Below are positions 27,924 through 36,823 of a stretch of 64,000 nt of DNA, piece by piece. The translations under genes were made by a program, and so were the position numbers. Source of the stretch: Thiohalophilus sp. (GTDB lineage Bacteria > Pseudomonadota > Gammaproteobacteria > UBA6429 > Thiohalophilaceae); NCBI RefSeq assembly GCF_034521165.1, contig NZ_JAXHMV010000016.1:124001-188000 (forward strand), given 5' to 3'. The first letter of the stretch is position 1, and the number at the start of each line of letters is the position of its first letter. Below the pieces are notes generated by a model, which saw nothing but the letters and a program-made list of their open reading frames with translations, did not search any database and was not told where the DNA came from.

Positions 27924-28515
27924 TCTTTCCTAATCTAGACAGGCAAATCACATGCCAAAGGAATTAATGGCGATGAATCAGTAGCTTAATATCACCTACT
28001 CACCATTACCTGAAAAAGTGTTAAGTTTTTCGACACCTGTAAATCAGGACAGATTTATTTTTCACGCTAACAGAAATAAATCCGTAACCTTGTTGATTTT
28101 TCCCGTCACAGTGGAGTATTTACGCCATGGCGTGGGCCACTCAAAGTCATTGCGAGCATCAAAGTCCGATGTTGTCCTCAAAAACACACTCATCTCAAAA
28201 ACAAGATGGCACACGAGGCCTTCAATCGTCTGCCCGAGAGCCTGCCCCGCCGAGGGCAACGCTGCCAGACAAAAGAGAATGTATTGGCGGCGTCACAGAG
28301 ATGTTGTCGAAAAGAAGGCCAAGGGAAAAGCCAATTCAGCAGAGCCGATAAACGACTATAAAGTAAGCTGATATTGCAGGTCGAACCGCACTCGTTGAGG
28401 AGGGTCTTTTCAAAACGGCCTGTAAATTATATGTACGCTATAGAACATAAAAGTAATGACTCTCTGCTATAATTTGAAAGACAAGACTTAACAACAGAGG
28501 GAGGCTGTATCGACA
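27924..28515. promoter_or_regulatory. Divergent intergenic region with a -10 box for the crp/fnr-like gene
   Basis: No gene is seen; one frame at 28018-28371 has no ribosome site or recognisable motif. A TATAAT at 28468-28473 in an AT-rich context lies 43 nt before the Crp/Fnr-type start at 28516, with GGGAGG between them. The matching -35 is weak. Confidence 0.4.
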
Positions 28516-29268
28516 ATGCATGAGACAAGTGCGGACAAACCACCTCAGACCTCACCAGAACAGAATCACCTGCTTGCAGCTTTGCCGGAAGATGTTAGGC
28601 AGAGTATTTTCCCACATCTTGAACCGATCAAATTGCCACTGGGTGAATCATTGTATGAATCCGGCGATGCCATGCGGTATGTCTATTTCCCCACAGATTC
28701 AATTGTGTCATTACTCTATGTAATGGAAAGCGGTGCTTCGGCGGAAATTTCTGTTGTGGGTAATGAAGGCATACTCGGTATTGCCCTGTTTATGGGAGGG
28801 GAAAGTACACCCAGCCGGGCCATAGTGCAAAGCGCAGGGAGCGCGTATCAATTACCAGGGAAAAAATTGAAAGAGGAATTCAGACGACAGGGCGATTTTC
28901 ACAATCTGTTGCTTCGCTATACACAATCACTGATTACGCAAATGGCACAGACAGCCGTGTGTAACCGGCACCACACGATTGATCAGCAATTATGCCGCTG
29001 GTTATTGTTGTCGTTGGACCGATTGACGACGAATACGCTGTCCATGACCCAGGAACTGATAGCAAACATGTTGGGAGTGCGCCGTGAGGGCGTGACCGAA
29101 GCAGCAGGGAAATTACAACGCGCAGGGGTAATCGAATATAAGCGGGGTCATATCATTGTCCTGGATAGGCCCAGACTGGAGCAACTCAGCTGTGAGTGCT
29201 ATGAAGTGGTTAAAAAGGAAACGGATCGCCTGTTGCATTATGTCCCTGTTCGCACACCCCACCAGTAA
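28516..29268 (+). CDS. Crp/Fnr-family transcription regulator (copy 1)
   Basis: A 250-residue regulator: effector domain (about 25-150) with the ESLYESGDAMRYVYFPTDSIVSLL pattern and a winged-helix domain (about 155-235) with recognition helix MTQELIANMLGVRREGVTEAAGKLQ. The effector domain lacks the cAMP-binding RxS signature of Crp and the cysteine set of Fnr, so the ligand is unknown. A paralogue of similar length lies at 29821-30567 on the other strand. The two converge on a small DUF6316 gene. Confidence 0.88.
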   Translation: MHETSADKPPQTSPEQNHLLAALPEDVRQSIFPHLEPIKLPLGESLYESGDAMRYVYFPTDSIVSLLYVMESGASAEISVVGNEGILGIALFMGGESTPSRAIVQSAGSAYQLPGKKLKEEFRRQGDFHNLLLRYTQSLITQMAQTAVCNRHHTIDQQLCRWLLLSLDRLTTNTLSMTQELIANMLGVRREGVTEAAGKLQRAGVIEYKRGHIIVLDRPRLEQLSCECYEVVKKETDRLLHYVPVRTPHQ

Positions 29269-29489
29269 ACCGGCCGCTAACTGTCCTGCTGCCTGCATAT
29301 GCAATGTTCGGTGTCGTACAGAGCAACCTTATACCTTCCGGCTACACTTGTGCCCATGAGTATTTACAGGGCTGGCGGCACGAGTCAATGACCCGGCCCG
29401 GCCGATTGATTTTGGACGCGTAGTTCTATACGCAACGGGCCACGGATGGCCAACCATTCAGTAGTCGCTCGATGTTAAGGAGGCCGGAT

Positions 29490-29723
29490 ATGCACCAGTT
29501 TCTTAATCGTCATGGAGAAATGGATGCCGTTCAGCCTCGGAGTGAGCGGTTTTATAACATTGCAGACGAGTGGTGGTTTGCGATTCGTCGTGGGCCGGAT
29601 CAAGGGCCCTACCCGACCCAGTCAGCGGCCAGACAGGCATTGATAGAATACATTAATGACCAGCTTGCTTTTGAGAAACAACTGCAAGAGGGCCGCGAAC
29701 AACTCAAGTACCTGCACTACTAA
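29490..29723 (+). CDS. DUF6316-like small protein
   Basis: A 77-residue soluble protein with WWFAIRRGPDQGPYPTQSAARQALIEYI, the pattern of small gammaproteobacterial proteins annotated DUF6316 (recognised from memory). A strong ribosome site (AAGGAGG) sits just before the ATG at 29490. It lies between two Crp/Fnr paralogues, codirectional with the first. Function unknown. Confidence 0.75.
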   Translation: MHQFLNRHGEMDAVQPRSERFYNIADEWWFAIRRGPDQGPYPTQSAARQALIEYINDQLAFEKQLQEGREQLKYLHY

Positions 29724-29820
29724 TGACCGTACTTCATATCCCGTAATGGACGAGCACCGATCCTGACCGTAGGGCATAAAAGTATCCTGAAAGGCTGTAG
29801 CGTGCAGACCTTCCCGGTCC

Positions 29821-30567
29821 TCAATGTCTGGCAGTTTCTCTGCCCATGACGTGATCATAGGTGGTCCTGTCGGCCCAATAACAATCACACGAAGCAGTTT
29901 CAAGGCCGCGGCGGTCGAGTACCGTGATTATCCCCCGGCTGTAGCGGATCAGCTTGCGTTTCTGTAATGAACCCGCCGCCTTGGTGATCCCGACCCGGCG
30001 CACACCCAGCATGAAGGCGAGAAATTCATGGGTGATATGCAACTCATCCGAGAACGTACGATCGTGCGTCATCAACAGCCAGCGGGCGAGCCGTGCCTCG
30101 ACGACATGAAAGCGCGTGCAGGCGGCCGTCTGTTCCAGCTGGCACAGACACACATAGATGTAGCGGTTCAACAGCTTTTGCAGAGCCGGGCTAAGGCGGA
30201 GCTCGCGGCGAAACGGCGCGGCGGCCATGCGCAGCGCGTGGCCAGCACCCTGCACCAGCACATGCGACTGTGAAATATCGACTCCAAGTGCCAGGGCAAT
30301 CCCGTGCATGCCTTCATAGCCCACCAGCGCCACCTCCAGACCGAAGTGACCATCGATCGGCTTCACCAGAGAAATGTAGCTGTCGGTAGGAAAGTAAACA
30401 TGGCGGACAGACTCGCCGGGTTCACAGAGCACTTCGGAGAGAACAAGCTCGACTGTCTCGCAACCCGCCAGGAAATGCCGCCGGTCCTTTTGGGGTAACG
30501 CTTCAAGCAGACTATTGGTTTCAGGGGCGCGCCTTTTGTGGGGCATTCGAGCTTCCGCAAGGTTCAT
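29821..30567 (-). CDS. Crp/Fnr-family transcription regulator (copy 2)
   Basis: A 248-residue regulator sharing layout with the protein at 28516: the VLCEPGESVRHVYFPTDSYISLV effector pattern and recognition helix ITHEFLAFMLGVRRVGITKAAGSLQKR. It also lacks the Fnr cysteine set and the Crp cAMP motif. Transcribed towards copy 1. Being paralogous and adjacent, the two could respond to the same envelope or redox cue; that is inference. Confidence 0.88.
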   Translation of the reverse strand: MNLAEARMPHKRRAPETNSLLEALPQKDRRHFLAGCETVELVLSEVLCEPGESVRHVYFPTDSYISLVKPIDGHFGLEVALVGYEGMHGIALALGVDISQSHVLVQGAGHALRMAAAPFRRELRLSPALQKLLNRYIYVCLCQLEQTAACTRFHVVEARLARWLLMTHDRTFSDELHITHEFLAFMLGVRRVGITKAAGSLQKRKLIRYSRGIITVLDRRGLETASCDCYWADRTTYDHVMGRETARH

Positions 30568-31473
30568 GGGAAAACGGTTTTAATTTCGAAGATTAGTTGC
30601 TTGTCTTGTAGCGTACTAATTTGTGAATGTAAACAGAATTCCATTCAAACAGATGTACGTTAACGAACACAGCGCACAAAACATAGAATTTTCATAGCAG
30701 AACACAGCTTTAAAACGCAAGTATTACTGCGGTAATGACGAGGCGGTCATGCCGGACATTGTATTGCTACAGTTATGTGCGATATCGAACAGAGAGCCCT
30801 GTCTCAGGCGCGCAAAATAGTAACATGAGGTGTCAAACAACATACTATCGGGAATGATAACGTTCACGCCGCAACAACAGAGCAACCAGTCGAAATATTG
30901 CATCACAGCGAAACCCACCTGGAATGCTCAATATACAGCACTGAGGCTGTTGACAAACGATTGCACGGAAGAAAAACAGCTGATGGTAAAAACCCGATGC
31001 CAAATGGTTATGGAGAGCACCCACTCTGTGGGTACCTGGTGAGCCACACGGTTCCTGGTCGCCCTTTGTCATCTGATTGTTAAGCACCACCTGTGTGACG
31101 TACATGGCGCGTCCAGACAATCGTCGTTCCTGTATGCAAGCTAAATGCCACGGATTGCGCTCGTCAACAGGGAGGAAGTGGCGGTAACCATGCATGGTCA
31201 TGTCACGGCATCGATATCAATAATTTTATCATGGCATTTACAGGAAGACTAAACGTTCCCGGACGCACGCGTTATGTATGGAACCGTACAGACCGTGCCC
31301 AATACTGTGGCTAGCCTGTATATCAATTTCACCAGAATCGAAGTCAGGATGCAGACAGTATTTTCGCCAGCAACACCAGCAGATAGGCAACAATGAAAGA
31401 TGAAGGCGCCGAAAAATAAATCAGTTATACAGTCAAGTAGTCACCGGCGATCGAATATAGTCAACCTCAACGG
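30568..31473. promoter_or_regulatory. 906-bp intergenic region with a candidate operator
   Basis: No protein gene is supported. An imperfect 16-bp palindrome, TGTATGGAACCGTACA (31275-31290), lies ~190 nt before the DUF4398 lipoprotein gene and may be the target of one of the neighbouring Crp/Fnr-type proteins (inference from proximity and dyad shape). The rest is unremarkable and somewhat AT-rich. Confidence 0.4.
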
Positions 31474-31896
31474 ATGGATAAGTTTATGAATATTTTCAAT
31501 AACTCTAGTTCTAATCAGACAAGAAACTGGGCCCGTCTACCGGTGATGCTTGTCGTTTCCGCGATACTTATAGCCGGGGTTGCGGGTTGCGCAAGCACAC
31601 CGGTTCCGACGGAACAGATCGCCGTTTCAAAAGCAGCCGTCACATCCGCAACCAGAAGCGGCGGTAACGAATATGCGCCAATGGAGCTCAGGTCCGCCAC
31701 GGAGAAACTGACTCGCGCGGAACAGGCAATGGCTGAGGAGAATTATGCTCTCGCCAAACGTCTCGCTGAGCAGGCTCAGGTCGACGCCAGGCTAGCTGAA
31801 ACAAAGGCCGGGTTAGCCAGGGCACAGAAGGCACTCCAGGACGCAGAGCAATCAAACCGTGTCCTCCGAGAAGAGCTTAATCGGACTACCCGTTGA
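31474..31896 (+). CDS. DUF4398-type lipoprotein
   Basis: A 140-residue protein with a signal peptide ending in a lipobox (AGVAGC) and a DUF4398-like helical repeat region (YAPMELRSATEKLTRAEQAMAEENYALAKRLAEQAQVDARLAE...). Probably anchored to the outer membrane facing the periplasm. A downstream ATG at 31486 is an alternative start. It is followed 42 nt later by an OmpA-domain lipoprotein that has a related N-terminal half, so the two likely form one operon. Confidence 0.85.
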   Translation: MDKFMNIFNNSSSNQTRNWARLPVMLVVSAILIAGVAGCASTPVPTEQIAVSKAAVTSATRSGGNEYAPMELRSATEKLTRAEQAMAEENYALAKRLAEQAQVDARLAETKAGLARAQKALQDAEQSNRVLREELNRTTR

Positions 31897-31938
31897 AACA
31901 GAATCACGTCACCAAGAAGTAACGTAAAGGAAACAATT

Positions 31939-32859
31939 ATGGACATGAATATGAAATTTCTATTCCCGATCATACTGCTAACCGGTAGTGTGCTCTCGGC
32001 ATGCAGCACTCAGCCTGAAAAACACGCAGTGTTAGATATGGCCAGCAGCGACTATGCCCAGGCGCAGGGCGACCCGGATGTCACTAATTACGCGGCCATC
32101 GAGTTGCAACAGGCGGGGGATGCGTTGGATAAAGCCACCGACGCTCAACGCAAGGGTGAAGATCAGGAGGTCGTGGATCATCTCGCCTATGTTGCCGCAA
32201 AGAAAGTTGCGATTGCACAGGAAACCGCCAAAATGAAGGTAGCCGAGAAAGCAGTTGCCAATATTAGCACGGAAAGAGAAAAAATCCGCCTTGAACTACG
32301 CACGACAGAGGCCGATTCCGCCAGGCAGCAGGTAAAGACCGCGAAAGAAAGGGCTGAAAGGCAGGAAACCGCGTTAGAAGTATCTCAGGCCCAGACTGAA
32401 AGTAGCAGGCAAAGGCTTGAGGCACAAGTTGCGGAAACTGACTCTGCCAACGTCAGAATCCACCAGATGGAGGAAGAACTCAAGGAGTTGAATGCCCGGG
32501 AGACCGAACGCGGTATGGTGATTACGCTTGGTGACGTATTATTCGACACAAGCAAGGCGGAGCTTAGAGACAGCAGCATCAACAGTTTGAAGAAGCTCGC
32601 GGATTTTCTCAAGGCTTACCCGGAACGCACTGCGGTGATAGAGGGTTATACCGATAGTACGGGCGAAAGTAGTTTCAACCAGTCGCTCTCTGAAAAACGC
32701 GCCATGGCTGTGCGCGACAGCCTGTTAAATATGGGCGTCGACAGAAATCGCATCAGCACACGTGGCTTTGGTGAGGCAAACCCTGTTGCCACCAACACGA
32801 CAGCCGCTGGTCGTCAATCAAATCGGCGCGTGGAAATCGTACTTCCCCAACAACAGTAA
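31939..32859 (+). CDS. DUF4398/OmpA-like peptidoglycan-binding lipoprotein
   Basis: A 306-residue lipoprotein: lipobox LSAC at residues ~19-22, a DUF4398-like helical part (about 30-90), a long coiled coil (about 90-195, rich in Glu, Arg, Ala) and a C-terminal OmpA domain (about 198-303). The peptidoglycan-binding motif is intact (EGYTDSTGESSFNQSLSEKRAMAVRDSL, NRRVEIV). It probably tethers the outer membrane to the cell wall. A GGA-rich stretch precedes the ATG. Confidence 0.92.
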   Translation: MDMNMKFLFPIILLTGSVLSACSTQPEKHAVLDMASSDYAQAQGDPDVTNYAAIELQQAGDALDKATDAQRKGEDQEVVDHLAYVAAKKVAIAQETAKMKVAEKAVANISTEREKIRLELRTTEADSARQQVKTAKERAERQETALEVSQAQTESSRQRLEAQVAETDSANVRIHQMEEELKELNARETERGMVITLGDVLFDTSKAELRDSSINSLKKLADFLKAYPERTAVIEGYTDSTGESSFNQSLSEKRAMAVRDSLLNMGVDRNRISTRGFGEANPVATNTTAAGRQSNRRVEIVLPQQQ

Positions 32860-32894
32860 CGATACACTGATGTCTTGACGGCTTGCGACTAAAG

Positions 32895-32914
32895 ACGGAG
32901 GTTAAGTCCTCCGT
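32895..32914 (+). terminator. Hairpin after the OmpA-like gene
   Basis: A 7-bp stem (ACGGAGG against CCTCCGT, loop TTAAGT) lies 36 nt past the stop codon. The following bases are TATTAG, so the T-tract is weak; it may be a terminator or a 3'-end stabiliser. Confidence 0.5.
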
Positions 32915-33194
32915 TATTAGTATGGCTAGATTGCCTTGAGAAGGACCGGATACATCAGAAACCATACTATTAACTATCGTTGAGCCACCATTGATTGTTG
33001 TGTTTCGAAATTGCTCTCATAGTCGAAATCTGGCCTATGTACCAAACGGCTTGCTCGGCGCGACATTAATAATCTTTCCGGCCCTGATGTCAAGGCAGGA
33101 AATATAATGCACCATGCAAAGCGTGATCATGCAATGAACTACATTAAAACCTTACCTTAAAACTTAATTGTTTAATTATATCAAGGAGATTTTC

Positions 33195-33508
33195 ATGAAA
33201 AATATAAACAAAAATTTCTCAACGCTCATACTGAGCATTATTTTTTATCCATACTTGGTTGCGCACCAACCGAAAAAAAGGAAGGAACAGGCGAATATAT
33301 TGACGATACTTTTATCACCACCAAGGTTAAGACTGCCATATTCAACGAGCCTACACTGAAGTCAGCTGAGATCAACGTGGAAACCTTCAAAGGTATTGTG
33401 CAATTAAGCGGATTTATCAGATCGCAAGCGAACATCGACAAGGCTGTCAGCCTTGCACGTGGTGTTAAAGGGGTAAAGTCAGTCAAGAACGACATGCTGG
33501 TCAAGTAA
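33195..33508 (+). pseudogene. BON-domain lipoprotein broken by a single-base frameshift
   Basis: A good ribosome site (AAGGAG) precedes the ATG. The reading frame starts MKNINKNFSTLILSII and then leaves the frame within a run of six T residues (33241-33246). One more base there would restore a lipobox (LSILGC) and a complete BON domain: ...DDTFITTKVKTAIF...VQLSGFIRS...ARGVKGVKSVKND, ending at TAA 33506-33508. The gene is thus a -1 frameshift in a homopolymer: a true pseudogene, a phase-variable gene or a sequencing error. BON lipoproteins (OsmY/DolP-like) maintain envelope integrity under osmotic stress. Confidence 0.8.
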
Positions 33509-33775
33509 CAAAAACATATCGCACGCGCGTTCCGCGCAATAATCGCCAAAAACTCAAAGCCCGGCTTTGCCGGCCGTTGTAATAACCGGATCTGAAGAAC
33601 GTGACACCCGCTTCTCACCTGCTTCAGGGTGAAGGCTCGCCCATTCCTCCATAGGCTATGTTAGCTATCACACAGATATTGCCCGGAGTTTCCCCTACCT
33701 TTAATCTATCGACGCCAGAATGGTGGTTTTCACACTGAAACTTGCCACATAATCAATACAGCCCTGTTCATAGGC
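33509..33775. other. Intergenic stretch between BON gene and small ORFs
   Basis: No gene is supported; an antisense frame here (33238-33618) is a shadow of the BON gene. No clear terminator or promoter is visible. Confidence 0.3.
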
Positions 33776-33898
33776 ATGTTGATTTTATTCCACTATTTTG
33801 ACTTTCTGGGCAGCAACCCAGCCACAGAAAAGGTTGATGAGAAGTTCGATAAACCGGCGAGAAGTACACATATTTCTGAAAAGGCCAAAAAGAAGTAA
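33776..33898 (+). CDS. Possible 40-aa peptide of unknown function
   Basis: A short open frame whose product begins with a hydrophobic stretch (MLILFHYFDFLG) and ends with a Lys/Glu-rich tail (EKVDEKFDKPARS...EKAKKK). The second half has the texture of small stress-linked helical proteins, but no ribosome site is clear and it may be the degraded end of a longer gene. It precedes the lmo0937-type gene by 36 nt. Confidence 0.3.
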   Translation: MLILFHYFDFLGSNPATEKVDEKFDKPARSTHISEKAKKK

Positions 33899-33934
33899 TT
33901 GTTTTCCTTCACAGCATCTACAGGAGCGACATCA

Positions 33935-34084
33935 ATGCTTGAAACTATTGCGGTTATATTGATTATCCTCTGGTTACTGGGACTGGTTTCCTCGTACACC
34001 ATGGGCGGTCTGATTCACATACTTTTGGTTATTGCGCTCGTGGTGATAGTGCTGCGTGTTATTCAAGGTCGACGCATATTATGA
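33935..34084 (+). CDS. lmo0937-family small membrane protein
   Basis: A 49-residue peptide with two hydrophobic helices: LETIAVILIILWLLGLVSSYTMGG and IHILLVIALVVIVLRVIQGRR. The pattern matches the widespread lmo0937/DUF5670 family (recognised from memory). CAGGAG lies 9 nt before the ATG. Members often sit near BON, CsbD and other general-stress genes, as here. Function unknown. Confidence 0.85.
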   Translation: MLETIAVILIILWLLGLVSSYTMGGLIHILLVIALVVIVLRVIQGRRIL

Positions 34085-34285
34085 CCCTGTTTTTTCCATA
34101 CAGCCTGGCGCAGAATGCTATACACAGGTGATTCGTGGCAGCGGCTATTCCTGGTACACGATCCAGCCCATCACCTACGGAGGTATTTTTCTCGGTGTTT
34201 GTCCAGGCCCCGTTACTCCATCCTGTATTGCAAAAGTTCAAGTCTTTGTAACTCCAGCAGAAGTAAATCTGTCTTGAGCTACATT

Positions 34286-34468
34286 TCAGCTATTTTCATT
34301 TTCATCCTGTCGCCATTGGTTATAGCAATCGAGCCCACAGAACCAGCGTATATATTCTTCACCCTCATCCTTCAGAGCGTCGACGCGAGGAACCTCCTTC
34401 CGGCACACAGTACAACTGACTTTTTCCGGTAACGAAGCCTGTTCCGGGCTGCCGGGCTTTTTCGACAT
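34286..34468 (-). CDS. DUF3330-like zinc-ribbon protein
   Basis: A 60-residue cytosolic protein with two cysteine pairs: CTVCRKEVP and FCGLDCYNQW, spaced as in DUF3330/TRASH-like metal-binding ribbons. Its start overlaps the stop of the upstream gene as TGATG, so it is translationally coupled in a three-gene minus-strand operon with the DUF2189 membrane protein. Probable Zn2+ or other metal binding (inference from the cysteines). Confidence 0.75.
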   Translation of the reverse strand: MSKKPGSPEQASLPEKVSCTVCRKEVPRVDALKDEGEEYIRWFCGLDCYNQWRQDENENS

Positions 34469-34662
34469 CAGTATTTCACCTCATCGATACGCATCGTGGA
34501 TTGCATCAGTTTATACGCATCTTCCGCTTCCGCTTTGTCCCTCGCCTCAATCATGAGTACAGGATAGCCTTCTTTCAGGGCATCTTCCACGACCGCGGTC
34601 AAAACATCCTCTTTCTGAATATTATGTAATGATCGTTTCACGGTATGCGTGCCATGTAGCAT
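34468..34662 (-). CDS. Hypothetical protein, 64 aa
   Basis: A small soluble protein, MLHGTHTVKRSLHNIQKED... with an alpha/beta texture (VLTAVVEDALKEGYPVLMIEARDKAEAEDAYKLMQST). It overlaps the end of the DUF2189 gene by 41 nt if ATG 34662 is used, or 20 nt with GTG 34641. The overlap and the TGATG junction to the next gene support real translation. No family recognised. Confidence 0.6.
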   Translation of the reverse strand: MLHGTHTVKRSLHNIQKEDVLTAVVEDALKEGYPVLMIEARDKAEAEDAYKLMQSTMRIDEVKY

Positions 34663-35374
34663 AACCGAGTACCGGCGCGATGAGCACGAAGCCTATCAGT
34701 GCCGTCGCGAATCCGATTGCTGTCAGTGCCAGAATCAGCAAGGCCCAGAGTGCCAGAGCCGACTTGTTTCGCCACACCGCATGAAAGCTTGTTGTGATTG
34801 CCGTCATGGCATCGGCATCCCGGTCCAGAATCATCGGCAAGGCAAATGAGCTGGCACCAAACAGCAGGCCGCCGAAAATAACCGCAACGACAAGGAACCC
34901 TGTATTAGACAGCGGCACCGCCGCAGAAGCCGCCGACTGCCCGGATATCGTCACAACATTCATCACAATCGAAACTAGGATGAGCAGGAACATGAACATC
35001 AGGCTCAGCAACAGCGCCAGCATGAGCTCGTGCCCCATTTCAAGAAAAGCCTTGCTACGCTCGTGACGAAAACTCGGCTCGTGGTTTTTCTCGAGCTGGT
35101 GGCTTATATCGTAGAGGCCAAATGCGAGTGCGGGCCCCACTACCAGCAGACAGATAAACAGTGCAACCAGCAAATAACTCTCACTGGTCCAGGCTAAAGA
35201 AACAAGTAACCAACCGATTGCCGCGAATATCACACCGTAGACCAGGCTGTGCCAGGGCGCGCGCCGGAAGTCTTGCCAGCCTTTTTTCAGCCACCCGAAC
35301 GGCGCCCTGGACGTCAGGGAGTGACAAGCTGCGTAGATCGGAGAATCATTCTTGACTGAATCTGCTGTTTTCAT
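34622..35374 (-). CDS. DUF2189 membrane protein
   Basis: A 250-residue inner-membrane protein with about six helices. The N-terminal RAPFGWLKKGWQDFRRAPWHSLVYGVIFA and the ALAFGLYDISHQLEKNHEPSF segment are the DUF2189 hallmarks (family recognised from memory; usually described as a cytochrome-c-oxidase-associated-like integral membrane protein). ATG 35374 is preceded by GGAGGTGCAGG; an in-frame upstream start at 35422 is rejected. First gene of a three-gene operon. Confidence 0.8.
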   Translation of the reverse strand: MKTADSVKNDSPIYAACHSLTSRAPFGWLKKGWQDFRRAPWHSLVYGVIFAAIGWLLVSLAWTSESYLLVALFICLLVVGPALAFGLYDISHQLEKNHEPSFRHERSKAFLEMGHELMLALLLSLMFMFLLILVSIVMNVVTISGQSAASAAVPLSNTGFLVVAVIFGGLLFGASSFALPMILDRDADAMTAITTSFHAVWRNKSALALWALLILALTAIGFATALIGFVLIAPVLGYATWHAYRETIIT

Positions 35375-35718
35375 CCTGCACCTCCGGATACCCGTACCAC
35401 CTGATCCCAGTATAGTAGGCACAACCGCTTTTCGCAGGCATCAGGCCAGGATCCCGCGAGCGGAAAAAACCATGAAAAGCAGGGGCAAAGCCCTGTAAGA
35501 CCTGTCTCGGCATACACCATGCCAGGGGCCAGGTCATACGGACCCGACGGCTTACTTTTCATTAAGTAAACGCGTTAGCTGGCGGCCCCTTTTAGCCGAA
35601 TATTAGCAACCGGCTATATTAGTAATAATTGTTGTCTCACCGGTTTTTTTTAATGTTTGAATCACAATATACTGGACACTTGTCGTCAGACCAGAAAACG
35701 CCAGGCAGGGAGTCGGAA

Positions 35719-36231
35719 ATGGCAGAATTCAGCGTAAACACACACCGCTTTGATCCTTACAAAAACTTTAAATTTCGCATCAAATGGGATGGACGTTATG
35801 TCGCTGGTGTCAGCAAAATCAGTAGCTTAAAACGCAATACGGAAGTCATTGAGTGGCGCCAGGGTGGCGAGCCCAACCTCACGCGCCGTATGCCCGGATT
35901 TACAACCTTTGAGCCTATCACTCTTGAACGGGGGGTAACTCACGACACGGAATTCGAAAAATGGGCGAACAAGGTATGGCACCTGGGCGCGGGATCGGGC
36001 AGCGAGGTGTCCCTGGCAGATTTTCGCAAGGATCTCGTGCTCGAGGTTATGAACGAAGCTGGCCAGATTGTGCTGGCCTACAAGATATATCGATGCTGGG
36101 TCAGCAACTATCAGGCTTTGCCGGATCTTGATGCGAATGAACCTGCCATCGCCATCGAGTCACTCACGTTACAACATGAGGGTTGGGAACGTGACACATC
36201 CGTCACCGAACCCACTGAAACGAGTACCTGA
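35719..36231 (+). CDS. Tail-tube protein, T4 gp19-like/eCIS type
   Basis: A 170-residue protein of the conserved phage-tail-region family (gp19-like; Pvc1/Afp1 class). Diagnostic stretches are NFKFRIKWDGRYVAGVSKISSLKRNTEVIEWRQGG, PGFTTFEPITLERGVTHD, KWANKVW, and the C-terminal SNYQALPDLDANEPAIAIESLTLQHEGWER. These form the two-beta-barrel inner tube subunit of contractile injection systems. The start at 35719 has GGGAG upstream; an ATG at 35629 would add a non-conserved leader. No sheath, baseplate, spike or ATPase genes are near; only the hub-adaptor-like gene follows. Activity as a stand-alone tube is unknown. Confidence 0.85.
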   Translation: MAEFSVNTHRFDPYKNFKFRIKWDGRYVAGVSKISSLKRNTEVIEWRQGGEPNLTRRMPGFTTFEPITLERGVTHDTEFEKWANKVWHLGAGSGSEVSLADFRKDLVLEVMNEAGQIVLAYKIYRCWVSNYQALPDLDANEPAIAIESLTLQHEGWERDTSVTEPTETST

Positions 36232-36239
36232 GCCAGCCG

Positions 36240-36797
36240 ATGCCTTCCGCCAACCTTTCGAAAGCCTCTTTGCATTTCCTGGGCAATTCCCGGGACTTGC
36301 CCGAACCGTTTATCTTTCAGTTCAATCCTGAGAGCATGACACGAGTACAGAGCTACTCTGAAAAAAACAAGAAAATCACTGAAACCATCCGCCTGCGTCT
36401 GATCTTCAATATAATGCATGGCCTGTCGGATAATAATCCCCAGGCCATAGAACATGGCATTTACCCGTTACTGGCAGCACTGGAAGAATATGTCGCCGAA
36501 CAGGACAAGTTAATACGTCTACCTGGCATACTGGGGAGGTTGGGTCCGAAACTGCAGCGAGTAATGGTGCTCTCATATGGTGAGCGGAGCATTCCGGTTC
36601 GAATAGTTCGGCTCAATATAAAAGAACTTGTGCACAATGCTCAATTAACGCCCTTGCATGCAACAGCTGATCTGTCACTCCGCGTGCTGGGCGAGTCAGA
36701 GTTAAGCGGTAACCCACAGGGTAAGGCCGCGTTGGAAAATTACAGAAAGTATCGTAAGACCAGCGCCAACTCCTTAACGTCCCTGATTCATTTATAG
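36240..36797 (+). CDS. CIS hub/tube-adaptor-like protein (Afp7/Pvc7 class)
   Basis: A 185-residue soluble protein starting LSKASLHFLGNSRDLPEPFIFQFNPESMTRV, the hallmark of the tube-baseplate adaptor of extracellular contractile injection systems (Pvc7/Afp7, gp53-like). The body contains the ETIRLRLIFNIMHGL and RIVRLNIKELVHNAQLTPLHATADLSLRV beta segments. The family often has a C-terminal LysM domain; none is visible here. It begins 8 nt after the tube gene, so the two are one transcription unit. Confidence 0.78.
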   Translation: MPSANLSKASLHFLGNSRDLPEPFIFQFNPESMTRVQSYSEKNKKITETIRLRLIFNIMHGLSDNNPQAIEHGIYPLLAALEEYVAEQDKLIRLPGILGRLGPKLQRVMVLSYGERSIPVRIVRLNIKELVHNAQLTPLHATADLSLRVLGESELSGNPQGKAALENYRKYRKTSANSLTSLIHL

Positions 36798-36823
36798 TAC
36801 TCAGGACAAGAAAATTCTGCTCC

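Noticed and set aside
28018..28371. 117-codon plus-strand frame
   Set aside because: No ribosome site, no recognisable domain, and Arg/Lys-rich composition typical of chance frames.
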